DNA of 14,204 nucleotides from Thermohalobaculum sp035512995 (GTDB taxonomy: Bacteria; Pseudomonadota; Alphaproteobacteria; Rhodobacterales; Rhodobacteraceae): positions 1 through 14,204 of the forward strand of contig DATKCY010000331.1 of NCBI GenBank assembly GCA_035512995.1. The letters run 5' to 3'. The notes under the pieces are model-generated. The model saw only the letters and a program-made list of their open reading frames with translations. It did not search any database and had not been told where the DNA came from. The position numbers were made by a program, and so were the translations under genes. Every line of letters starts with the position of its first letter. Positions within the stretch are counted from its first letter, which is position 1. Below are positions 1 to 5,816 of the stretch, piece after piece.

Positions 1-182
1 TCGCCCCGGCCGACGATGTAGCTCTGCGTCCCCGTGAACGTCATCGGCGAGGGGTTGTCGCAGCCGATCCGGCGCACCCCCGGCGCGACCTCCGTCACCT
101 GCCCCGGGGGCGGCCCCTCGCGCCTGTCGAGCGGGTCAGCCAGCTTGCGCCTCCTCGAGCCGGTCCATAGCCTCGCCTTCAT
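1..182 (-). CDS. MBL-fold metallo-hydrolase, N-terminal part (C-terminus outside window)
   Basis: On the minus strand an open frame runs off the left edge without a stop. It reads ...VAPGVRRIGCDNPSPMTFTG and then TQSYIVGRG. The NPSPMTF-x-GT-x-(S/T)Y-(I/L)VG segment is the typical opening beta strand of the LACTB2-like group of metallo-beta-lactamase-fold hydrolases common in alphaproteobacteria. The HxHxDH metal site would lie further left, so zinc binding cannot be checked. The listed start is the in-frame ATG at 182, which has no visible ribosome binding site. A CTG at 143 is preceded by GAGGAGG with a 6-base gap and would give an N-terminus (LADPLDRREG...) closer to my expectation for the family, so it may be the true start. 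The gene is head to head with the histidine kinase. Substrate unknown. Confidence 0.75.
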   Translation of the reverse strand, partial: MKARLWTGSRRRKLADPLDRREGPPPGQVTEVAPGVRRIGCDNPSPMTFTGTQSYIVGRG

Positions 183-1521
183 GGCCGCGCCCGCCCGCCC
201 CTTCAAGCGCTTCCTGCCGCAGAGCCTGTTCGGCCGGGCGCTGCTGATTCTCGTGCTGCCGATCGTCCTCTTGCAGGCGGTCCTGACGCTGATCATCCTG
301 CAGCGCCACTACGACCGGGTGACGGCGCAGATGACGGCGGCGACGGCGGACGAGCTCCGCTACGCGATCCTCGAGGCGGAGGACGCGCCGAACCCGGCCG
401 CCGCAGCCGAGGAGCTCGTCCGCCTGACCCGGACGCTCGGCATCGCGATCGCGATCGAGGAGGCGCCGCCGGTGACACCCCGGGTCGTGCTCGACTGGTA
501 CGACCTGACCGGCCGGGTGATCGCCGAGACGCTCGCCGAGCAGTTCGACCGGCCCCTCGCGCTCGACCTCGTGAGCCACGAGAAGCAGGTCGAGCTCCGC
601 GTCGAGACCGACGCCGGCGTCCTCAGCGCGCTGATCCCGCGGCGGCGGATGAACGCGTCGAACCCGCACCAGATCCTGCTCTGGTCGGTGCTGGCGGCGG
701 TGCTGCTGACGCTCGTCGCGACCCTCTTCCTGCGCAACCAGATTCGCCCGATCCGCCGGCTTGCCCGCGCGGCCGTCGCCTTCGGCCGCGGCCGCTCGCT
801 CGCCTTCCGCCCCTCGGGCGCCGAGGAGGTGCGCCGCGCCGGCCACGCCTTCCTCGCCATGCGCGCGCGCATCGAGCGGCAGATCGAGCAGCGGACGGCG
901 ATGCTCTCCGCCGTCAGCCACGACCTCCGCACGCCGCTCACCCGCATGAAGCTCGCGCTCGCCGTCGCGGACGACACGGCCGAGCACGAGAGCCTGAAGC
1001 GCGACGTGGCCGAGATGGAGCGGATGGTCGAGGGATTCCTCGCCTTCTCCCGCGGCGAGGACGGCGAGCCCGCGGCCCCCGCCGACCCGGTCCTGCTGGC
1101 CCGGGAGGCCGCGGCCGACATCCGCCGCCAGGGCGTCCGGGTGGAGCTCGAGGTGGAGGGGGCAGCCCCGGGCGAGGCGCTGGTCGAGCTCCGGGACCAG
1201 GGGATCAGGCGCTGCCTCGCCAACCTCCTCGGCAACGCGGCGCAGCACGGGCGGTGCATCCGTCTGACCGTCCGCCTGACCCGCCGCGCCCTCGAATACG
1301 CGGTCGAGGACGACGGCCCCGGCATCCCGGAGGAGCGGCGGGACGAGATGTTCCGCCCGTTCGTCCGCCTCGACCCGGCGCGCGGCCAGGACGTTGCCTC
1401 CGGCGTCGGGCTCGGCCTCACGATCGCGCTCGACATCGCGCGCGCGCATGGCGGCTCGCTCACCCTCGACCGCAGCCCGCGGCTCGGCGGCCTGCGCGCC
1501 ACCCTGCTGATCCCGCGCTAG
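181..1521 (+). CDS. EnvZ-like membrane sensor histidine kinase
   Basis: Sensor kinase of a two-component system; it should autophosphorylate on histidine and pass the phosphate to an OmpR-type response regulator, which is not in the window. From the ATG at 181 the protein is 446 residues. Visible in order: first membrane segment about 20-40, a periplasmic region of roughly 120 residues, second membrane segment about 164-183, HAMP linker to about 236, the H-box SAVSHDLRTPLTRMK with phospho-acceptor His247, N-box NLLGNAAQHG (Asn348/Asn352), G1 box DDGPGIP around 377-383, and G2 box GVGLGL at 408-413. All catalytic boxes look intact. I chose 181 because MAAPARPFKRFLPQSLFGRALL matches the usual short cytoplasmic N-terminus of alphaproteobacterial EnvZ-like kinases. 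The ATG at 34 would add 49 atypical residues overlapping the divergent gene. No Shine-Dalgarno is evident before 181. Stimulus unknown. Confidence 0.9.
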   Translation: MAAPARPFKRFLPQSLFGRALLILVLPIVLLQAVLTLIILQRHYDRVTAQMTAATADELRYAILEAEDAPNPAAAAEELVRLTRTLGIAIAIEEAPPVTPRVVLDWYDLTGRVIAETLAEQFDRPLALDLVSHEKQVELRVETDAGVLSALIPRRRMNASNPHQILLWSVLAAVLLTLVATLFLRNQIRPIRRLARAAVAFGRGRSLAFRPSGAEEVRRAGHAFLAMRARIERQIEQRTAMLSAVSHDLRTPLTRMKLALAVADDTAEHESLKRDVAEMERMVEGFLAFSRGEDGEPAAPADPVLLAREAAADIRRQGVRVELEVEGAAPGEALVELRDQGIRRCLANLLGNAAQHGRCIRLTVRLTRRALEYAVEDDGPGIPEERRDEMFRPFVRLDPARGQDVASGVGLGLTIALDIARAHGGSLTLDRSPRLGGLRATLLIPR

Positions 1522-1531
1522 GCTCGCCGGC

Positions 1532-1549
1532 GCGGGGCGGGGGCCCCGC
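1532..1549 (+). terminator. GC-rich hairpin after the histidine kinase gene
   Basis: GCGGGGC (1532-1538), a 4-base loop and GCCCCGC (1543-1549) form a perfect 7-bp stem starting 10 bases after the kinase stop. No T-run follows on the plus strand, so it is at best a weak or Rho-assisted terminator. Confidence 0.3.
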
Positions 1550-1622
1550 CGCAAAGCACCAGTTTCGGCTGGCGCCCGCCTGCCCGCCCCGACAAGATGG
1601 CCCGGAGCAGAGGGAGGGAGCG

Positions 1623-2981
1623 ATGACCTCAGACGCGCTGCGGCGGGAGGCCGAGGCCTTCCTCGCGCAGAACCCGGGCATCCGCCACATCGACGCCTTC
1701 CTGATCGACCTCTGCGGCAACGCCTTCGGCAAGCGCTATCCGGCGGAGGACATCCCGGCGCTCTTCGCCGAGGGCTCGACCCAGTGCGCGGCGATGCAGC
1801 TGACCGACGTCACGGGCACCTCGTGGGACACGCTCGGCCGCGGCTTCTCCGACGGCGATCCGGACGCGCCCTGCCGCCCCATCGCCGGCACCCTCGGCCT
1901 CGTCCCCTGGGCGCCCGAGCCGCGCGCGCAGTGCCTGATGCGCTTCCGGGACGGGGACGGCCCGCTCTGGTTCGAGCCGCGCACGGTGCTCGAGGGCGTC
2001 GTCGCCCGCTTCGCCGAGCTCGGGCTCCGTCCGGTCGCCGCGGTCGAGCTCGAGTTCTACCTGATCGACGCCGAGCGGACCGAGGAGGGCGCGCCGCAGC
2101 CGCCGCGCTCGCCGGTCACCGGCCGCCGGGATGCCGCGGGCCACGTGCTCGGCATGACCGCGCTCGAGGAGTTCGGCCCCGTGATCGACGCGATCGGGCG
2201 GGCCGCGCGGGCGCAGAACCTCCCCGTGACGACGAGCTCGAAGGAATACGGGCCGGGGCAGTTCGAGATCAACCTCGCGCATCTCGACGACCCCGTGCGC
2301 GCCGCCGACCAGGCCGCCCTGCTCCGCCGTGCCGTCGTCGCGACCGCACGCGCCGAGGGCTTCGACGCGACCTTCATGTCGAAGCCCTACGGAGGCGAGT
2401 CGGGCAGCGGCCTCCAGATCAACCTCTCCGTCGAGGACGAAAGCGGCGCCAACATCTTCGCGGCGGACAGCCCCGACGGCGACACCCGCCTCGGCCACGC
2501 CATCGCCGGCATGCAGGCGCTCCTGCCCGAATCGTTCGCGATCTTCGCGCCGAGCTTCCACGCCTTCCGCCGGTTCGAGCCCGATCAGTTCACCCCCGTC
2601 ACCCGCGACTGGGGCGAGAACAACCGCTCGGTCGCGTTCCGCGTGCCCGCCTCCGCGCCCGCCGGCCGGCGGATCGAGCACCGCGCCGCGGGGGCCGAGG
2701 CGAACCCCTATCTCGTCATGGCCGCCGTCCTCGCCGCCGCCCACCACGGCCTGACCGGAAAACTCGAGCCGACGCCCGCCGGCACCGGCAATATGGGCGC
2801 GGAGATCGACCCGGACCTGCCGCTCACCCACTGGGCCGCGCTCGAGCGGCTGGCCGGGGCCAGGGTGCTGCCGGACTACCTGGGCGCCCGCTATCTCGAG
2901 GCCTATGCGCACGTGAAGCAGAGCGAGTTCGATGCCTTCTTCGCCGAGATCCTGGCGCGCGAATATGACTGGTACCTGTAG
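1623..2981 (+). CDS. Glutamine synthetase family protein (PuuA/glutamylpolyamine synthetase-like)
   Basis: A 452-residue member of the glutamine synthetase fold, which ligates ammonia or amines to glutamate using ATP. Length and sequence style suit the single-subunit-type GS-like enzymes such as gamma-glutamylputrescine synthetase rather than GlnA. Seen: an N-terminal beta-grasp region (about 20-110), the metal-ligand strand VAAVELEFYLID, GPGQFEINLAH, FMSKPYGGESGSGLQINLS (about 253-271), and the C-terminal ENNRSVAFRVP and RIEHRAAGAEANPYL motifs. Oddity: the GSGxHxH motif, which supplies a metal ligand and a nucleotide contact in classical GS, reads GSGLQINL with Gln265 and Asn267. The start at 1623 has the strong ribosome binding site GAGGGAGGGAG just upstream; a longer frame from 1254 runs over the kinase gene and is not credible. 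Neighbours are unrelated, so the substrate is unknown. Confidence 0.85.
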   Translation: MTSDALRREAEAFLAQNPGIRHIDAFLIDLCGNAFGKRYPAEDIPALFAEGSTQCAAMQLTDVTGTSWDTLGRGFSDGDPDAPCRPIAGTLGLVPWAPEPRAQCLMRFRDGDGPLWFEPRTVLEGVVARFAELGLRPVAAVELEFYLIDAERTEEGAPQPPRSPVTGRRDAAGHVLGMTALEEFGPVIDAIGRAARAQNLPVTTSSKEYGPGQFEINLAHLDDPVRAADQAALLRRAVVATARAEGFDATFMSKPYGGESGSGLQINLSVEDESGANIFAADSPDGDTRLGHAIAGMQALLPESFAIFAPSFHAFRRFEPDQFTPVTRDWGENNRSVAFRVPASAPAGRRIEHRAAGAEANPYLVMAAVLAAAHHGLTGKLEPTPAGTGNMGAEIDPDLPLTHWAALERLAGARVLPDYLGARYLEAYAHVKQSEFDAFFAEILAREYDWYL

Positions 2982-3000
2982 GCCCGCCAGCCCGCCGCGC

Positions 3001-3082
3001 CGCAGTCAGGGCCGGGTCAATGATCGCGGGGAACCCGCGACCCGGCGCAGCCGGGCTCGTCATTGACGCGGCCCGGACTGTG
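3001..3082. repeat. Three-way-junction inverted repeat element between GS and csaA
   Basis: The 5' arm 3001-3023 pairs with 3060-3082. Over the core 21 positions 19 pair; A3008/G3075 and G3015/G3068 are mismatched, and the outermost two positions add a G-T wobble and a C-G pair. Inside are two perfect small hairpins: TCGCGGG (3024-3030), loop GAA, CCCGCGA (3034-3040), and CCCGGC (3041-3046), loop GCA, GCCGGG (3050-3055), followed by unpaired CTCG. Either DNA strand can fold this way. It lies 19 bases after the GS stop. It could be a terminator, a structured RNA or a dispersed repeat; the sequence does not decide. Confidence 0.7.
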
Positions 3083-3097
3083 GCAAACGCTCGAACT

Positions 3098-3116
3098 GAA
3101 GCCGCCCTGCGGCTTC
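3098..3116. repeat. Short perfect hairpin GAAGCCGC-CCT-GCGGCTTC
   Basis: A perfect 8-bp stem with a 3-base loop lies just beyond the three-way-junction element. It has no T-run on either side, so there is no direct evidence that it terminates transcription. The rest of the 260-base gap (2982-3241) holds no convincing reading frame. Confidence 0.5.
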
Positions 3117-3201
3117 TCCCCAGCAAAAGCGCCCCTCGCCAAACAGCCCGAAGCCGGCCGCTCGAGGCACTCCACCCGCCACGAACCCCCAAAATGGACT
3201 C

Positions 3202-3222
3202 AGCGCGGCGACCAGCCGCGCT
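3202..3222 (-). terminator. Possible terminator of csaA
   Basis: AGCGCGGC (3202-3209), a 5-base loop and GCCGCGCT (3215-3222) form a perfect 8-bp stem starting 19 bases past the csaA stop on the minus strand. On that strand it is followed by GAGTCCATTTTGG, a short T-run 8 bases after the stem, so the intrinsic terminator call is plausible but not ideal. Confidence 0.4.
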
Positions 3223-3241
3223 TCCGCTTGGGCTCGACGCC

Positions 3242-3580
3242 TCAGCTCAGGCGCGCCCCCGGCTCGATCGGATGGTCGGGGCCGACCAGCACGACGCGGC
3301 CGTCGGCGTCGTGGAGGCCGAGCGTCAGCACCTCGGACACGAACGGGCCGATCTGGCGCGGCGGGAAGTTCACGACGGCGATCACCGTGCGCCCGACCAG
3401 GTCGTCCGGCTGGTAATGATCGGTGATCTGCGCCGAGCTCTTCTTCTCGCCGATCTCGGGCCCGAAATTGATGCGGAGCTTCCAGGCGGGCTTCCTGGCC
3501 TCCGGGAACGGCTCCGCCGCGAGCACCCGGCCCGCGCGGATGTCGACCTTCAGGAACTCGTCGAACGTGATCTCGGCCAC
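3242..3580 (-). CDS. csaA: CsaA-type tRNA-binding protein
   Basis: A 112-residue protein with a single OB-fold tRNA-binding domain of the CsaA/Trbp111 family. It matches the family across its length: FLKVDIRAGRVL (about residues 8-19), FPEARKPAWKLRINFGPEIG, KKSSAQIT, VVNFPPRQIGPFVSEVLTLG and the terminal VLVGPDHPIEPGARLS. CsaA proteins are small homodimers that bind tRNA and have been linked to chaperone activity in Bacillus; the exact role in alphaproteobacteria is unclear. The ATG at 3580 is preceded by GGAGGGGAGG (3596-3587 on the minus strand), a strong ribosome binding site. It sits downstream of the phasin gene with the phasin terminator only about 20 bases before its start, so it may be expressed by read-through. 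Confidence 0.92.
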   Translation of the reverse strand: MAEITFDEFLKVDIRAGRVLAAEPFPEARKPAWKLRINFGPEIGEKKSSAQITDHYQPDDLVGRTVIAVVNFPPRQIGPFVSEVLTLGLHDADGRVVLVGPDHPIEPGARLS

Positions 3581-3600
3581 CGCTGTCCTCCCCTCCGGAC

Positions 3601-3634
3601 ACGAAAATGCCGCCGCCCCGGTCGGGGCGGCGGC
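3601..3634 (-). terminator. Rho-independent terminator of the phasin gene
   Basis: GCCGCCGCCCC (3609-3619), loop GGTC and GGGGCGGCGGC (3624-3634) make a perfect 11-bp stem 25 bases after the phasin stop. Read on the minus strand the stem is followed by ATTTTCGT, a short T-run. This is the best intrinsic terminator in the window. It lies directly before the csaA ribosome binding site. Confidence 0.75.
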
Positions 3635-3659
3635 GCTGTATCTAGCCGAAAGCGTCGGC

Positions 3660-4115
3660 TCAGGAAGTCATCTTCTCGGCGCCGCCGCGGAACTCCTCGA
3701 TCGCCTTCTCGGTGCGGGCGCGGATCACGTCGAAGGCGCCGGCATTGGCCTTCTGCGCCATCTCGCTCAGCTCGCGCACGTCGGCCAGCGCCTTGTCGAA
3801 CGCCTCCTTCATGGTCTCGGCGTTCTTCGCGGCGGCCTCGGCGGAGACCTCCTGGCCCTGCACGCTGTCGACCTGCTGCTTGGCGCGGCCCAGGCTCTCC
3901 TCGAAGATGCTGACCATGCGCTCGTAGAGGTCCTGGTAGCCGGACGCTGCGACCTTGTTGGCCTCGACCAGGGCCTCGAAGTTCTTCCGCTGGACGTCCA
4001 TCATCAGCTCGAGCGGCGCGTTCGCCTGCTGGAGCCACTTGTCCATCCCGGGAACCTTGAACATCTCGGCCATCTTGTCGGCGTCGAACACGAAGGGTTT
4101 TGCCTGCTTCGCCAT
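3660..4115 (-). CDS. Phasin family protein (PHA granule-associated)
   Basis: A 151-residue, largely helical protein with the phasin pattern: an N-terminal DADKMAEMFKVPGMDKWLQQANAP, then amphipathic helices including RKNFEALVEANKVAASGYQDLYERM and a C-terminal VIRARTEKAIEEFRGGAEKM. Phasins coat polyhydroxyalkanoate granules in the cytoplasm and control their size and number. No signal peptide or membrane segment is seen. The ATG at 4115 has an excellent AAAGGAG ribosome binding site 7 bases upstream. The upstream region carries an AT-rich promoter and a CTGC-N3-GCAG dyad of the kind bound by PhaR in Paracoccus and Rhodobacter, which supports the PHA role. A perfect terminator follows. No PHA synthase or phaR gene is in the window, so this may be one of several phasins. 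Confidence 0.9.
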   Translation of the reverse strand: MAKQAKPFVFDADKMAEMFKVPGMDKWLQQANAPLELMMDVQRKNFEALVEANKVAASGYQDLYERMVSIFEESLGRAKQQVDSVQGQEVSAEAAAKNAETMKEAFDKALADVRELSEMAQKANAGAFDVIRARTEKAIEEFRGGAEKMTS

Positions 4116-4173
4116 GTCTCGTCTCCTTTAGATCCACAGTGACGCGGGCGTCTCCCGCGCTCTCTTGCACTGT

Positions 4174-4201
4174 TATATATTGCGCTGCAGCATGAATGCA
4201 A
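4174..4201 (-). promoter_or_regulatory. Predicted phasin promoter
   Basis: On the minus strand a -35-like TTGCAT (4201-4196) is followed after 16 bases by TATATA (4179-4174), or after 18 bases by TATAAC (4177-4172). The AT-rich block stands out in this GC-rich window. The predicted transcript start near 4165 gives a leader of about 50 bases carrying the AAAGGAG ribosome binding site. Confidence 0.6.
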
Positions 4202-4207
4202 CCCCCA

Positions 4208-4222
4208 TGCTGCATCGCAGCA
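4208..4222. promoter_or_regulatory. PhaR-like operator TGCTGC-ATC-GCAGCA
   Basis: A perfect 6+3+6 dyad, TGCTGC-ATC-GCAGCA, contains CTGC-N3-GCAG. From family knowledge, PhaR of Paracoccus denitrificans and Rhodobacter sphaeroides represses phasin genes through CTGC-N3/4-GCAG and TGC-rich sites and is released by PHA. Further TGC/GCA half-sites lie at 4181-4201 (CTGCAGCA, ATGCA), overlapping the -35 box. The dyad begins 7 bases before the proC stop on the minus strand. Confidence 0.65.
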
Positions 4223-4228
4223 AATTTC

Positions 4229-5047
4229 TCAGCCGGCCAGCTCGCGCGAGCGTGCGGCCGCCGCCGCGACCGTCCGGCGCATCAGGTCGGGAAGCTCCGC
4301 CATCAGCACCTCGAGCCCCGCCGCCGTCGTGCCGCCGGGGCTCGTGACGTTGACCCGCAGCTGCTCGGCGCTCTCGGGCGAGCGCGCCGCCAGCGCGCCG
4401 GCGCCCGCCACGGTGGCGCGCGCGAGCGTCATGGCGAGGTCGGGCGCCAGCCCCTCCGCCTCGCCCGCGGCCGCCATCGCCTCGATCATGTGGAAGACAT
4501 AAGCCGGGCCGGAGCCCGAGAGGCCGGTGACGGCGTCCATCTGCTCCTCGCGCTCGAGCCGGACGGTCTGCCCGACCGCGCGCATCAGCGCCTCCGCCAC
4601 CGCCATCTCGTCCTCGCCCGCCCGCGCATTGCCGATCAGGGCCACGATCCCCTGCCCGATCGCGGCGGGCGTGTTCGGCATCGCGCGCACGATCGGCGTG
4701 TCGGCCCCGAACATCTGCTCGAACGCCCGGATCGGGGTGCCCGCGGCGATGGAGACGAACAGCGTCCCGCCTCCGGCCATGCCCTTCAGCCGCGGCGCCG
4801 CCTCGCCCATCATCTGCGGCTTGACCGCCAGCACCGCGACGTCGGCCTCGCCCGGGTCGTCCGGGTTGAGCCGAAGCCCGCGGTCGCCAAGACCCTTCAC
4901 CCAATCCGACGGCGCCGGGTCAAGCACCACCACCTGACCGGGCGCCAGTCCGCGCTCGAGCCACCCCTCGAGCATCGCCGAGCCCATCTTGCCGCAGCCG
5001 AGCAGCACCAGCCGCCCGACGCCCATCTCGCCGAGATCGCCTTCCAT
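4229..5047 (-). CDS. proC: Pyrroline-5-carboxylate reductase
   Basis: A 272-residue enzyme that reduces 1-pyrroline-5-carboxylate to proline with NAD(P)H, the last step of proline synthesis, in the cytoplasm. Seen: N-terminal Rossmann motif LLGCGKMGSAM (about 15-25), VLAVKPQMM, RAMPNTPAAIGQG, and the C-terminal dimerisation domain with VTGLSGSGPAYVFHMIEAM (substrate-binding TGLSGSGPA) and VTSPGGTTAAGLEVL. Length is normal for the family. The ATG at 5047 is preceded by GAGGGAGG at 6 bases; an ATG seven codons later (5026) has no such site. It lies 86 bases downstream of the YbjN-family gene on the same strand and may be co-transcribed with it. No terminator is seen; the phasin operator and promoter begin right after the stop. 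Confidence 0.95.
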   Translation of the reverse strand: MEGDLGEMGVGRLVLLGCGKMGSAMLEGWLERGLAPGQVVVLDPAPSDWVKGLGDRGLRLNPDDPGEADVAVLAVKPQMMGEAAPRLKGMAGGGTLFVSIAAGTPIRAFEQMFGADTPIVRAMPNTPAAIGQGIVALIGNARAGEDEMAVAEALMRAVGQTVRLEREEQMDAVTGLSGSGPAYVFHMIEAMAAAGEAEGLAPDLAMTLARATVAGAGALAARSPESAEQLRVNVTSPGGTTAAGLEVLMAELPDLMRRTVAAAAARSRELAG

Positions 5048-5133
5048 GCCGCCGCCTCCCTCGCTCGCACGCTGCCGCCCGCCGCTTCGGCGCGGTGGCC
5101 CGGGCCGCATGCTAGCGGCGTGGAGGGCTCCTG

Positions 5134-5637
5134 TCAGGCGGTGCCGTAGGCCTGCTCGATCGCGATCTCGGCCGCCTTCTCGGCGGTCTCGTTCGACCAC
5201 CCGACCAGCTGGAAGGCCGGGTAGAACCGCTCGCTGAGGCTGACCGCGTTCAGCACCATCTCCTCGACCTGCTCGGCCGTCGCGACGGCGCCGCCGGCCA
5301 GCGTCAGCCCATAGCGGAAGACGAGCAGCCCCTTCTCCTCCCACCAGGTGAAGTTGCCGGTCCAGATCCGGTCGTTGGCGATGTTGATGAGCTTCATGAA
5401 CTCGCCCAGCCGCTCGGCCGGCGGACTGATCTCGAAGGTGCAGATCAGGCGCAGCATGTCGCTCCGCGAGCTCAGCGCCAGCGACAGCGAATAGGTGCGC
5501 CAGCTCCCCTCGACCGCCATCGCGATGCGGTCCTCGGCCAGCCGGTCGAAGTCCCAGCTGCACTGCTCGGCCAGGGTCTCGACCATGTCGATCGGATGGA
5601 AGTCGATTTCGTGGAAGTTGTGCTCGACGGCAGTCAT
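5134..5637 (-). CDS. YbjN domain-containing protein
   Basis: A 167-residue soluble protein of the YbjN family, whose fold resembles type III secretion chaperones. Typical features are an early IDMVETLAEQCSWDFDRLAEDRIAMAVEG, the central strand run WRTYSLSLALSSRSDMLRLICTFE, then GEFMKLINIANDRIWTGNFTWW, LLVFRYGLTL and the helical YPAFQLVGW. No signal peptide or membrane segment is seen. YbjN proteins in enterobacteria affect stress tolerance and motility, but the molecular function is not established. It precedes proC on the same strand, an arrangement I recognise from related alphaproteobacteria; a functional link to proline synthesis is only inference. The ATG at 5637 has only a weak purine-rich upstream sequence (GAGGC next to the codon). 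Confidence 0.85.
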   Translation of the reverse strand: MTAVEHNFHEIDFHPIDMVETLAEQCSWDFDRLAEDRIAMAVEGSWRTYSLSLALSSRSDMLRLICTFEISPPAERLGEFMKLINIANDRIWTGNFTWWEEKGLLVFRYGLTLAGGAVATAEQVEEMVLNAVSLSERFYPAFQLVGWSNETAEKAAEIAIEQAYGTA

Positions 5638-5816
5638 GCCTCAATGCCCCCATTTTCCGGTGTCCCCTGCGGACCGGACCCACAGGATGCACCCCGGGTT
5701 GCCACGGGTCGTGCGCAGCTTCACACGCCCTACAAAATACGGTGGCACCCGTTGCCGCAGCCGTCAAAGGGAAAAGGTGCTGCGGCGGAAGAATCCGGGC
5801 CGGGCGCGCGGGCCGG

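Noticed and set aside
136..1554. Long minus-strand frame opposite the histidine kinase (472 codons).
   Set aside because: It is an antisense shadow: Arg/Asp/Glu/Ala-rich, no family motif, opposite a gene with all kinase boxes. Long antisense frames are expected at this GC content.
3003..3080. A tRNA or tRNA-like gene, because the 78-base element has several stems.
   Set aside because: There is no 7-bp acceptor with CCA context, no anticodon loop and no GTTCRA T-loop; it has two hairpins with 3-base loops, not a cloverleaf.
3020..3913. 297-codon plus-strand frame starting in the inverted repeat.
   Set aside because: It crosses antisense through csaA and the phasin gene, turns into an Arg/Ser/Pro-rich tail, and has no ribosome binding site.
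5638..5816. A promoter or small gene in the 179-base gap upstream of ybjN.
   Set aside because: TTGACG (5767-5762) and TATTTT (5739-5734) on the minus strand are 22 bases apart, too far for a normal promoter, and no short frame has a good start. I see nothing firm here.
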